NCBI GenBank assembly: GCA_963573305.1
Contig: OY754329.1
Location: 62,989,084 to 63,053,083 of the forward strand
From: Pyrrhosoma nymphula
Lineage: Eukaryota; Arthropoda; Insecta; Odonata; Coenagrionidae
Direction of reading: 5' to 3'
Length of the DNA stretch: 64,000 nucleotides
Under the pieces are notes generated by a model that worked only from the letters and a program-made list of their open reading frames with translations, was not told the origin of the DNA and ran no database searches. Position numbers and translations under genes: made by a program. Position 1 is the stretch's first letter. Each line of letters opens with the position of its first letter. Below are positions 54,291-64,000 of this stretch, piece by piece.

Positions 54291-54984
54291 TTGCCATTAT
54301 AGAAGGGTTCCATCACATCACACCTGAATCTGTATTTTAGAAAAAGTTAATCAATTCGTTCCTTTATTTTACCGTTAAAACTCGTTGACGTTATCTGGTG
54401 ATAGTTTTATTTCCTGAGTGAGTCATCATGCGACACACCGCAGTTTACACTAGGAAACAAAACTCTAAAGAAACGAAGGAACTGCTGTTCAAAGGGATAG
54501 AATCGTTTCTTTCTTTGTCCTATTCATTTCAATTAGTCTCTCACGAGTGAACCCCTTCCTATCAATCAAAATGAATTCCTGCTTCATTTAATGTTCTGAA
54601 AATGAATTTTGGATGATTAACCAAAAAGCATTGCGATGCAAGCGAATTAGATTGAGGGTGAAAATAACTAACCTTAAATTTCTTGAGATTGATCAAGATC
54701 CCAAAAGAAATTTCTCAAACCTGGCAATAATATATTATTGTATTTAGAATTCCGACGAATAGATAATACCCCAAGTGCGTGGTGTCACCCCCTTTGGTAA
54801 GTCAGTCAGGGGAGAAAATCGACAATTTAGGACATTGGAAATAAAACAGGGTTGTACATTCCACACACAATGTTTGTGTTTGAAATGTACAACGCGACGT
54901 TTTATTTCTAATCTCGTGGTTCCACAAAGTGAAGCCTCAAGCGTTAAACCGAATTTAGGTCATTTTCAACAATGAAGACAGGAG
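54291..54984. other. Spacer, nothing recognised
   Basis: No gene or known repeat. Confidence 0.3.
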
Positions 54985-55256
54985 TTAGATTTGCTATAGA
55001 AGAGCTATTGGGGAACGGAGGAAGGATGGAGAGGAACTCAGCCTCGGCATCAGTCTACTTTTAATGAAAGGCACCAAGGGGACCACAGTTGAACGGCCCA
55101 TCCGACAGATGGAGTACTTCACTTGAAGGGATCTCCACAAAGAACTCAAGTAGGGATGGGGATTTCCGCTGAAAAATCTACGCCGCTGCCAGGATTCGAA
55201 CCCAGACCCTCGGGATGTGAGGCCAGTGTTCTATCCACTACACTCTCCCGACCCCC
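54985..55256 (-). mobile_element. SINE sigma, best-preserved copy
   Basis: On the minus strand the head at 55256-55190 is a clear tRNA-like sequence: AGTGTAGTGGATAGAACACT (A box), GGCCTCACATCCCGAGGGTC and TGGGTTCGAATCCTGGCAGC (B box and T arm). It is tRNA-Val-like by eye. A 200-bp body follows (TTTTTCAGCGGAAATCCCCA, TGGTCCCCTTGGTGCCTTTC, GAGTTCCTCTCCATCC). Other copies are at 2200, 18045 and 31480-33235. Confidence 0.75.
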
Positions 55257-55544
55257 CGCCCTATTTGATGCCAAGATTAAAATCGGGAATTATCTCTGAA
55301 TAATCCAATCTATAATTCAAGTGGCCCGATTTCCTGGATTACATAACTCTGGTGAATTGCGAATAACACTGGAAAAGGAATTGGTTCACCACATAGGTGA
55401 ATTTTACTCTCCGTGAGAGGTTTTGCTATCACCTATCAAAACCGTTACCAACCTCCGTTAATTATTGTTGTGGCTACACATATTTTTATTCTGTGTGTAG
55501 CTCAGAATGACGCCGATGTTTTGAAAAGCGCTGTAAATAAAAAA

Positions 55545-55735
55545 ATGCAAGGGAATAATAATTGACTTTATCGAAGGGATGAAGAGAGAAGGGACGCATG
55601 CCGAGCTGAAGAAGGAAATTGTGTGAGGAAAATGGGGTCTGCGACTGTAAAAGGCTACGATATTAGTACCCTCTTCCATCTAAACCTACATCAACCAATA
55701 GATTACCCTCATTAGAGGATAATTACCACAAACTC
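55545..55735 (+). mobile_element. RTE-like 3' end fragment
   Basis: IIDFIEGMKREGTHAELKKE matches the DGMKRGRTYAEMKKEI block of other RTE-like fragments and is followed by a stop (55622) and a short UTR. The UTR part at 55670-55730 recurs at 17340-17405. Confidence 0.6.
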
Positions 55736-56548
55736 AATAATTTTGTTTTTGTTTATTCGGTTTCCCTGGGGTAAACTACGGTTTATTTAGTCATTGTTAT
55801 ACGCGAGCATTGGGCATTTATGAAGGTGATCGGTGATGAAGGCGAAACGGCCGATAAAAACCTGCCCGGACCAGTGAAATACTTAAAATAATATTTATAA
55901 AACAAATAGTACTCTTTTACGATTAGAAAGCTGGTGTCCTATTGCTAGCACTAACACCATTTGCATTCTCATCTCCCTCCCCACATGCATTGAAAAATCA
56001 CGTACCAAATACATTCCAACGGATATATGTTTCATGTTCATAAATTCCGACGTATACATCTCAGTCTCTCTTCAGAAACTGCTCTCCTTAGTTGATCTTA
56101 ACGACGAAAACTGAACGAATTTTGTTCATTATAACTTTAAGGCAGAAATGTAAAACTCAATCTAATTTTTATGGTGTTTTCCGCATAGATAGGTATCCCA
56201 TGATTCGGTGCGGTAACTTTATGAATTTATTTTTTGCGGCACACTGGGAATAATTGGAGAGAGCAAGAAAATGACGACAAATGTTAATGTCCAAAACAAT
56301 CAAACGAAATCGCGGCAAATGATTCTGTCCCTTTGTTCTGAGGAAAAAATGACATTGCTCAATTTGGGTCAAAAACAGTTCATCTTCTTATTTCCCAACG
56401 CTTTTAGCGAACTGAGTCATTTGACTTTCCCATTCCTAAAACAAAGCGACGCGAAAACATAAGCGATGTTGAGTGGTGGTCTCGAGCCTAAAACATGCCG
56501 AGGGAGGATTTAAAAAAATTAGAGCCGAAACCATGAAGGAAATAACTC
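55736..56548. other. Spacer, nothing recognised
   Basis: ATCGGTGATGAAGGCGAAAC at 55829 resembles part of a hammerhead module but lacks stem II; see rejected items. Confidence 0.3.
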
Positions 56549-56862
56549 GTGGATCCGAGCATGATTGGTCCGATCGAGAACCGCCTACGATGGTCATTGA
56601 ATATTCCCCCGCGACGCTGTGAGTGGAGCTCCCGAGGGGGCGGAGGTCACGGACGACGGAAGCGGGCACCGTCGAGCGGCGAACCGACCGTCCACACAGG
56701 AAATTGGGACGCTCGCCGGAAGGGTCTTTGGCGTCCCATGTCATTTTCCCAAAGGGCTTTCCGAGGGTTTGTTTCAAAGGTAAAGGGATCGCTCTCGGAG
56801 GGAATGAGGCACGGATTGTAAACGGACAGTGGGACGGTGCAAATGGTAGGAAAATATTTTGA
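56549..56862. other. GC-rich patch with overlapping open frames
   Basis: GC- and CpG-rich DNA with open frames on both strands (56549-56821 plus, 56436-56777 minus). The frames are Arg/Gly rich and lack domains. TTTCAAAGGTAAAGG near 56773 resembles a splice donor. It may be a remnant of a first exon or just composition. Confidence 0.25.
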
Positions 56863-56870
56863 CGGAATTT

Positions 56871-56965
56871 TTAAGGTGGTTCCACCTAAAAAAAAAAATT
56901 AAAGTGATTATATTCATATTCTGACTACTCAAAGAAAAGCGCGCCATCATTTTGATGTGAACAAA
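56871..56965 (-). mobile_element. MITE beta, copy 5 (terminal fragment)
   Basis: Starts TTAAGGTGGTTCCACC and continues ATTATATTCATATTCTGACTACTC, the reverse complement of the beta right end at 46260-46313. Only about 90 bp remain. Confidence 0.6.
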
Positions 56966-58639
56966 AAGGTTCTATCATTCATAAGATGTATCGACGCGGA
57001 GGAAATCCCGGAAAATTAGCCACGCCTAATCCACCACTCCGCGGAAGCCTTCATCAATATCAGCTTTATTGTTACGCTGCTGGTCAATTTTCACACTATA
57101 GTCACTTAGTGTGGACCACTTTCCAGACGTAATATCAGGTTTTCTAACGCCGAAACGCAGTGTATTATTTTCTATGATCTAAGATTCAGAGTGTATATCT
57201 ACCCCGCAGGGACTCTCCATGGTGAGTGGCACGGGATGATTCCATACCAGGCATTCAATATTTGTTCTAGTTCAAAGCCGCATCGCTTCCGTTGCCACTT
57301 ATATTTTTAGTGAGGACCGAAAATCAGTTAGGAGGAAAATGCAAGACTCGATCATAAATACGGAAAGTGCTAGGTTATTACACATTTTTGCGTGTAACTC
57401 ACATGCGGAGTGTCTACTTATTCAGATTATAATGTCATACTAATTCATGCTGGGTGAGGTGTTAGTAACAGTAGTGAGAAATTATTTATAAGTACGATTG
57501 CCTATTATGGTGTGCGTAGTCAGTGTACGTAGTAGAAGAAATAATTTATGAAAAAGTATTTATCACAAGTATCACTGTCCCAAATAGTACATGCATACCT
57601 ATTCGCAGAAAAATTACATATTTGCCTCGGACATTTTCCACAATTAGGTCTCAGGTGCCTTGATTGACTGGTGAACTTTTCGCATATTCTGGCATAGAGA
57701 CCCACAATGTGCACAATGCTTCGCGAAAGTCATTCTGCCATTCTTGCTGTGCAGGCGCTCCGACGACCGAGATACCTTCGGAGTAAAAACATAATCAGAC
57801 AGCTCTACACCTTTGACCCTGCCAGTGACCTAAAGGTTGAGTAAGTTGATGAAGTTTCCAGCCCAGCTAACTCGATTTGCTGAATTCGTTTCACGGAGTC
57901 TTATTCCCCCCTCGAGCTAATTTTCGAGTTGAAAGTGCTGGTCTCTGATTTCGAAGGAACCGCATTCATTCGCAAGCCAGTGCAGTTGAGGGGTGAGGCA
58001 AGGGCACCCGGGTATTAAGCCCAGCGAGGCGTGAAATCACTTTCTCAAATTAGTTAGTCGGCTCATTTCCTTATTCTGTCCATGGTTTCACCGATAAATT
58101 TGCTATCCGTGTAAATTACAGAGTTTACTTCTCGCAGGAAGTGTCCTTAGGCATCGCGTTTTAACCTTTGAGGCTGTGGCCGTTGCGCTTCCGGCATGAA
58201 AAATTCTTCATGAGCATTGATTTTGCAGCATCGTGAGGAGCAAAAAACTTTGCTCACTTGGGATCAACTAGAAAATCCGCTCTTACCCGGGGCAGTGAAT
58301 TGAAAATTTGCTTTGGTGATTACTGATGCACGCGATAGGCATGATTGCGTAGTTCATTACCTCAAGATAAACCCATTGTTGAAGTGCCAAATCGTGGTGT
58401 ACCTACTCTTAACCTTTGACACCAACTCTCTCTTATGACATTATTTTCAGTTTTTCGACAGCGTTATGCGTGCTCACTGCATCTCTGGAAATTACAAAAG
58501 CTAGAAAATAAAAGAGATACAATTCCGAACTGATCGATAAAAAAAAATTCCTTCTCACCACGCACCATTAATGACAACGACCGAGCGAGACCCTGAGGCA
58601 TTTCGTATGCACGCATTTCGCTTTTCGTCCTTTCCCTAC
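56966..58639. other. Spacer, nothing recognised
   Basis: No supportable gene. Short frames at 57520-57714 and 58464-58700 show no domain. Confidence 0.3.
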
Positions 58640-58708
58640 ACCCTGCTATCATAATGGCTGGTGTCCTATCACTTGCGGCGGCACGCAGGGCATTGATCAA
58701 ATGTAGAT
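58640..58708 (+). mobile_element. CR1-like 3' end remnant
   Basis: GGCTGGTGTCCTATCACTTG, CGGCGGCACGCAGGGCATTG and ATGTAGATGAAG match the last 60 bp of the CR1-like elements. Confidence 0.55.
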
Positions 58709-59519
58709 GAAGGCTTTTGTCAGGGATAATATCCTTCGGAGCAATGATTTTCCGGGAAGCTTGACATTCTGATTAGTGTTAGTATTTATCGATATCTCTG
58801 TGCGATAGTATTCGTATAGTTTGTAATAGTTACCTATTGATTCTCTCTTTAGTTTTCCACGTATTCTCGTTTCTCATTTTATTTATTTGATCTTTAGCAT
58901 CGCATTCAAACGCAAGATTTGGAAGACTTCCAATCCCCTAATCAATTTTTCCAAAGTTCCATGTCTGTGATTATTTAAACTTCCTCTAATTTCTTGTTTT
59001 CTTCCTTTTTTGCAGACTTATTTGTATTTCAGCAGCAGCTATCAAAATTCTTCACAAGCACTCTGTGAAGAGCGTTCTTCAATATAAAGTTCGCACACAA
59101 CTGAAATGGATTGTTAGTGGAACAGAATCAGGTAAAAATTAATTAAAATCTGGAGATGAATTAATGGATTGCATCGATTTCAATGAATGAAAATGAGGTA
59201 TTGACTTTGACGAATCTTTCTTCACTTTGGTGATGAAATTCATAGGTGCTCGTCGACGGCATTTGAACCTACTCAGTAATTTTTTTAGGTGGGTTTCTGT
59301 TCAATATTTGCCATGACACCCGGGAAGGTATTCATCTCACAACTTCGTTTGAAAGAAGCACTTAGGTAATATTTCTCACAATATTTTAATAGTTTAATGC
59401 ATTGACCGTTTTCTATGTTCAAAAATTCGTTATCAGAGTTAAAATACTCAGAATAGTACAACAGGTACGATAGTACGTTATCCTGGTGATGAAATGTTGA
59501 GCATTGAAACCACTTTACT
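58709..59519. other. Spacer, nothing recognised
   Basis: No gene seen. Confidence 0.3.
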
Positions 59520-60270
59520 TCTACCCCTACATAATACCCTGCAAGCCATCTCAAGGGCGTGTGGCAGGGAGTGAGCCATCACCAACATGCACCTCACTAC
59601 ACCCTAATAAATCCATTTAAATAACGAATATTAATGTACAAGCAAGAACCTGCCAACAACTGTCAAAAGGCTAAATCCCACCAATATGCACCACTCCACA
59701 GGTGTACTACCAACGTTAGAGAAACTATTTATAATAATGCATTTTGCTACTACATAATTGCACAAGGATTCTAGAGTTATACAGGAAAAAATTTAGGACG
59801 TGCTGTTAGAACTATGTAGCAGTTTTAGAAACAAACATTTGGGAACAAATCAACTAATTTACAACACACTACCTATCGGCAGGCCTAATTTAAAGTCTCA
59901 TTGGCAGATATTATGATCTCTTGTCGTTCGCGGGAAAAATTAAATTTTAAACCTGTCCGTTCTGCAGTCTATTTCCATAATTTTATTCTCATGATCTAAT
60001 ATACCGTAGTATGTCGGATTTTGTAAAATATTATTGACTCTGTCAGAGAATAAAGCTACTTGGAACTTACATAAAAGATTAAGCCTAAATTTTAACCGAC
60101 AATCTGAAAGCGAGTCCCATCCCAGTCGTTGCAGAAGGCTCGTAACACTAAAGAGATGATCATAAAGGCCTTTTAAGTATCTTACCGAGCTTTGCTGCAC
60201 GCGTTCTAACTCGGTTTTTAAGCCTAACTCATAATTATCCCAAATACTAGCAGCGTATCTCCGTTCAGTT
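59520..60270 (-). mobile_element. CR1/L2-like 3' fragment, subfamily 2, inverted
   Basis: Minus-strand counterpart of 23250-24260. LKTELERVQQSSVRYLKGLY (about 60210-60150), a frame 59940-60200 with LGWDSLSDCRLKFRLNLLC, LQNPTYYGILDHENKIMEID and CRTDRFK, then a UTR and the 3' end GGCTTGCAGGGTATTATGTA (59545-59526). The frame is broken upstream of 60200. Confidence 0.7.
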
Positions 60271-61370
60271 CATTGAAACATTGCGTGGAATATTACTAGC
60301 ATGTCGAAATTCCGAAAAGTTACTTAGCCCACTATCGCATTCATCTTACAGTTTTGATTCGGTCACGTAGGTACTTGACTATTTTGGATCTCTTAAGGAA
60401 AAATTCGCAGATATCTTGCTCTATGTCGAACTTTACATGGATGGATTCAGGCATCGCATGCTTGTAAATCTTCAGCCGAGGGCATAGTTATCGAAGTTTT
60501 GCAAGAACCGATGCGGAAAATATTTGAAAAGTGATGGAATTCGGTCGATTGTTACTACCAGGCAACTTTCCGATCTGCAACTCTTCCGAACTTGCTGAAG
60601 GTCTTAAAGGATTTAGAGTATTTTTAGTTTGGACGGGTGATGATGAGGTGGAAGTTCTGTGAGTGGAGTTTGAGTAATGGATAATCGGAATGAGATGCTT
60701 TCGGCGAACGGCCGTGAACTTCCAAGGCGCCCGCATGCCAAGGGTACCTTAAATAGCGTGCGATCGATGGGTACGCTCGCGAAAACATATCTTATCTACC
60801 ACTGTACAGCATAGCTCAGGATCAAAAGAATTATATTGGATGAGTGATGAGTTAATGATAGGATTCTTACAGTTCCATAGCTAAAAGAAATCCTCATTAC
60901 TTATTACTGAAACGTGGGCATCTGAATATAAATCAAGGTGGTTTGAAAAAGATTGCGTCGAAATTCCTGTTGGTTCTTGATATCATTCCCACCATTATAT
61001 TCGGCACAGTCTTGGGCTCAATCTGACGTACGTTTCCGGTGATCGCATGTTGTTTTCGTCAATTATACTTAGTCAAAGGCAACGCGACGGTTTTTCCTAG
61101 TAGGACACGCTTACTCGCCACATAACCCTTCCTCATATTTCAGGTTTTACCTATGCTCAAAACCTTATCTCTAAGTCTTCACCAACCTTTTGTATTCGTC
61201 ATTTAAGACCACGGTAGAATGCTATTAATGATTTTTTAATTAATGAGGTTTTAAGGAAATATTTTTAAATTTTGATGAACATGAGAGGTTCCCCTCTAAA
61301 AAACATTTGGTTCAGACACCTTCTGGTACTTTTGCGCCATTTTAAAATGAAGCATTGGTAGATGTGCCGT
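60271..61370. other. Spacer, nothing recognised
   Basis: No supportable gene. Confidence 0.3.
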
Positions 61371-61440
61371 CCCATAAGTACCAATGGGACATATGTGTCC
61401 CGTACCAATGGGAAATTTGTGTCCCATTGGTACTTATGGG
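61371..61440. repeat. Perfect 20-bp inverted repeat
   Basis: CCCATAAGTACCAATGGGAC (61371-61390) and GTCCCATTGGTACTTATGGG (61421-61440) are exact reverse complements around a 30-nt spacer that itself contains a further CCCGTACCAATGGGA copy. Confidence 0.8.
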
Positions 61441-62677
61441 TACTTAGAAAGGAGAAAAAAATGGTAGTCTAAGGGTTAAGTATTGCTAATTGCGGTGAAC
61501 ATCAGAACTAATTTGTGAACAGAAATAATCAAATAAAGATCTAAAACAGATAGTAAGAGTTTAATTTTGAGGTTAATATTGTTTTTGTTTAGAGGAGATA
61601 CCTTTTGCGGATTGTTGGTAATCCGGAAGTAGATAATACTTTTCTGGTATTGCCCCAACGGTTCCTCTAAACGTGCGCCGACCCGGACCAAGTTCAAGGC
61701 AATCGGCGTCCAGACTCTTATCCTCAATCATTTTTTTTCCTCTGGAGTTTATATCTTTTGCTAATTGCACTAATAAATTAATTTTTCCCGGAGCTTTGAT
61801 TCACGTTGACGTCATGTGCTTTTTCATTTTTATGGCCAACTTTGAAAGCCTTCACAGCTTACCACGGCCAGTTGGCTTGTGTCATTGGTTTTAAAAGCCA
61901 ACACCAGACATCACCGCGAAACGAATAATTGATATATGATGTTACGCGACCAAAGGCAGTCCGTGATATGTTATTAAAGATTTTAAATTCATAATATACA
62001 CCACGGTGATTTTTTAAACTAACAGTTGCGCGCTAATTGATTTGCTAAGACGATTAGATTTTCTTATCTCCTTGTGGATTTCATTTCTCCAACAGCAATT
62101 CTGTAAAACGAACGTGAAAATATTTTAGTGAACTAGAATACTTCGATGAAACAATACCATGTGGTATGCTGTAAAACCTGAAACTCACCTTCGAAATTCC
62201 AAAATCAGATAAAAATGGCGTGCTTAAATTACTTTCCTCTGGACTTTATGAAATATATCGCTAAGAGACACTTTTGTTGCCATTTTTTCACGCACAGTGG
62301 CTTAAACTGAGGATTTAGATGTAATGCATTTCACTTTTGCAAATAAGAACGAAAATTTTAAAGTGCCAAAATTACATGTAGATACATCCCTTGCTTTGCC
62401 AATCTGAATTTTACGAAACCACCGACGCCCGCTTGACAGGAAAAATGCAGATATTGTGTGCTGAAAAAGTATGCCACATCCACATTATTTCGTCAATCAT
62501 AGTATTAATGCCAGGAAAATGGATTTCCATATTCTTTCCATCCATCATCCTGATTTGAGAATCCACCGTCAAGTTAAAATACATAATGTCTCCCAGTGTA
62601 TTATTATGAAGGCCGAGAAAATGATATCGTGCGACGGAATAGGCTACTTTTTGTTATTCTCCGGTATTTTGACAGTG
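61441..62677. other. Spacer, nothing recognised
   Basis: Frames at 61476-61770 and 62471-62728 have no recognised domain. Confidence 0.3.
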
Positions 62678-62726
62678 TTCTATATCATGGTACTACTAAC
62701 TAATTTAGTAGAACCATGTTCTATAT
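62678..62726. repeat. Small hairpin flanked by 8-bp direct repeats
   Basis: CATGGTACTACTAA (62686-62699) and TTAGTAGAACCATG (62705-62718) pair with one mismatch. TTCTATAT stands on both sides (62678-62685 and 62719-62726). Confidence 0.5.
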
Positions 62727-63690
62727 GAAGCATTATAAGGATATAATTTCTTTTGATGGAAAGTAAGCTAAAAACATATCTCCCATCAATTTTCTTCTCC
62801 TGTAGTCGCTCGCGGTATAGTGTAAGTAAACTTTGTGCGTTCAATTTATGAAAATATTCCTCACTAATATGCACGTAACCCTTTCTTTGTCTTTGCTTTC
62901 TAGTTCCCTCGGCTTGAAATTAAAATGACCCACCAAGCTAATTTCAAAGGGACAAGTAACAGCTTTCAGAATCGGTTCCTATACCCATAAACATAATTTA
63001 TTCTTCCAAAAATAATGTATTCTTCTTACTAGTCTTTGTTCTCGTATGGTGAGCCCGGAAGTTCGTTTAACTTGGTTAAATTAATTTGAAAGTAACGGTA
63101 GCAGGTTAATAACCTGTATTTTCTGTTTTTATTCTATCTGTGACAATGTGTGCATACCAAGTTTTCTCAGCTTAACTCATGATTACAACTTAGCGGATAC
63201 CCGAGATTCGAGCTATTACATTTTACATGAATGTTTCACTTAAATCTTACATAGTCTCACTCAATGGGTATTCGGAATACTACATTTCTCCTCTCCGGAA
63301 AAAAACAAAAAATGACATAATCTTAATTTTATTTCTTGCTTATCTCGCGTTGAGATAAAAACAATATTTAACTCGGTGGGCGGTGGCACCCGTGGATCCC
63401 GCTTCTGCTATTTGGGTGCGGCCGTTCTAGACAGACCCAAAGAAGAATCGGCATCACGGTCATTCCAATCCTCTGCTCCCCTACCAAAGAATCCGGGATC
63501 CAGAGTATCTTAATAGGGCCGAGCTTTCGTCAGCCAAGCAAGGGTCTTGTGTTTCAATTCACGGGCCTTGGAAAATCTTCCGTTAGTAACTTTTATCGTA
63601 AGAAATAGATGTTATCCACGGTATAACTAGCACTTCAATGTCATGCACTCTCATAATCAACACCAATGAGAGGAAATCCACCATGAACTC
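62727..63690. other. Spacer with weak tRNA-like patch
   Basis: GGGCCGAGCTTTCGTCAGCC (63517) and GTGTTTCAATTCACGGG (63550) look like a decayed tRNA-like SINE head. Nothing else recognised. Confidence 0.3.
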
Positions 63691-63698
63691 CAATGTCG

Positions 63699-63899
63699 GC
63701 CTCGGTGGCGGCGGGGTAACGTCCTCGCCTGCTAAGCAAAGGTCGCGGGTTCGAATCCCGCCTGGGGAGGATTTTTCAACTTCCCAGGATATTTCAACTT
63801 GTTTGTGCTTGTCCATTGTTGATTGTTAAAATACCCCGTTGTTAAGGCCAATAAGTGCTGTTTTCGGTGGTAATAATAAATAAATAAAATAATTAAAAG
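63699..63899 (+). mobile_element. tRNA-headed SINE, well preserved
   Basis: The head 63699-63770 has CCTCGGTGGCGGCGGGGTAA (A box), a T arm GCGGG-TTCGAAT-CCCGC, and CCTC/GAGG acceptor-like ends; mismatches lower in the acceptor make a functional tRNA unlikely. A body of about 100 bp follows (TTTTCAACTTCCCAGGATAT, GGCCAATAAGTGCTG), ending in an A-rich AATAAATAAATAAAATAA tail at 63876-63893. Head, body and A-rich tail are the hallmarks of a tRNA-derived SINE. Confidence 0.7.
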
Positions 63900-64000
63900 A
63901 AGGCTTGGTCACGTAACTGGCTAGTTCACCTGAATGGCAATAGAGAAAGCCGGGCCAGGGTTGAATTGTAATGTAAAAAAAATAATGTTTTAAAGTTAAA

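Noticed and set aside
55829..55855. ATCG-GTGATGA-AGGC-GAAACGGC-CGAT resembles a hammerhead
   Set aside because: Stem I (ATCG/CGAT) and both core strands are present in outline, but stem II is missing and the first core base is wrong. No inverted partner or tail was found.
59484..59520. GGTGATGA, an AATG-TTGAG-CATT hairpin and GAAAC, hammerhead-like
   Set aside because: Stem II and GAAA are good, but no stem I or stem III pairing exists and the sequence runs into a CR1-like 3' end.
63699..63770. Functional tRNA gene
   Set aside because: A and B boxes and the T arm are good, but the acceptor stem pairs over only 4 bp, the anticodon stem is weak, and a SINE body with A-rich tail follows.
1..64000. 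CRISPR arrays, bacterial operons, phage or plasmid features
   Set aside because: No regularly spaced repeats, no dense coding and no ribosome-binding patterns; the window is plainly eukaryotic repeat-rich DNA.

Overview
This window looks like AT-rich intergenic DNA from an arthropod nuclear genome, probably an insect, though the species cannot be fixed from sequence alone. Long frames are rare, nothing resembles a prokaryotic operon, and no host protein-coding gene can be supported. Almost all recognisable content is transposable-element debris: CR1/L2-like and RTE-like non-LTR retrotransposon fragments, a Helitron, MITE-like repeats with TTAA at their ends, tRNA-headed SINEs, a 5S rRNA-headed SINE, and a group of palindromic elements that I read as Penelope-like (PLE) derivatives.

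The main result is that palindromic group. Five elements (A 13047-15493, B 34520-34760, C 40271-40636, D 42384-42792, E 46810-47996) share one plan. Each has an inverted copy of a terminal module, a spacer of 12 bp to about 1.8 kb, a direct copy of the module, then an ATG followed by a short open tail that stops at a TTT codon. Each is flanked by an 11-16 bp target-site duplication. Every direct module contains a sequence that fits a minimal type I hammerhead ribozyme (short stem I, CUGANGA-like core, stem II hairpin, GAAA, very short palindromic stem III, NUH cleavage site). Related hammerhead-like modules occur at 19.4-19.8 kb, 24.9 kb (with a long extended stem I) and 54.2 kb. The module sequences differ between elements while the plan stays the same.

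Layout: 0-4.3 kb holds a duplicated 150-bp repeat, a non-LTR RT C-terminal fragment, a SINE fragment, MITE alpha copy 1 and an RTE fragment. 4.3-10.9 kb is mostly unrecognised AT-rich DNA. 10.9-15.55 kb is a nest: a MITE alpha copy holds a Helitron and then element A. 18-19.8 kb has SINE remnants, a GC-rich patch and palindromic module G. 20.8-24.3 kb has alpha copy 4, an RTE fragment and a CR1-like 3' end. 25.9 kb has the 5S SINE. 29.6-30.1 kb is a short element with TTAA ends. 31.5-33.2 kb is a SINE split by a CR1-like insertion. 34.5, 40.3, 42.4 and 46.8 kb carry elements B to E. 37.3-38.4 kb and 45.7-51.2 kb hold several copies of MITE beta, three of them hosting other insertions. 54-64 kb has further SINE, RTE and CR1 remnants.

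The nests allow relative dating. MITEs alpha and beta and some SINEs are the older hosts. The Helitron, CR1-like elements and palindromic PLE-type elements are younger, and element C (one mismatch seen over 161-bp arms) appears youngest. Possible host signals are limited to a GC-rich TATA-containing patch near 41.1 kb, a GC-rich patch with a splice-donor-like site near 18.9 kb, and a few open frames of uncertain status.
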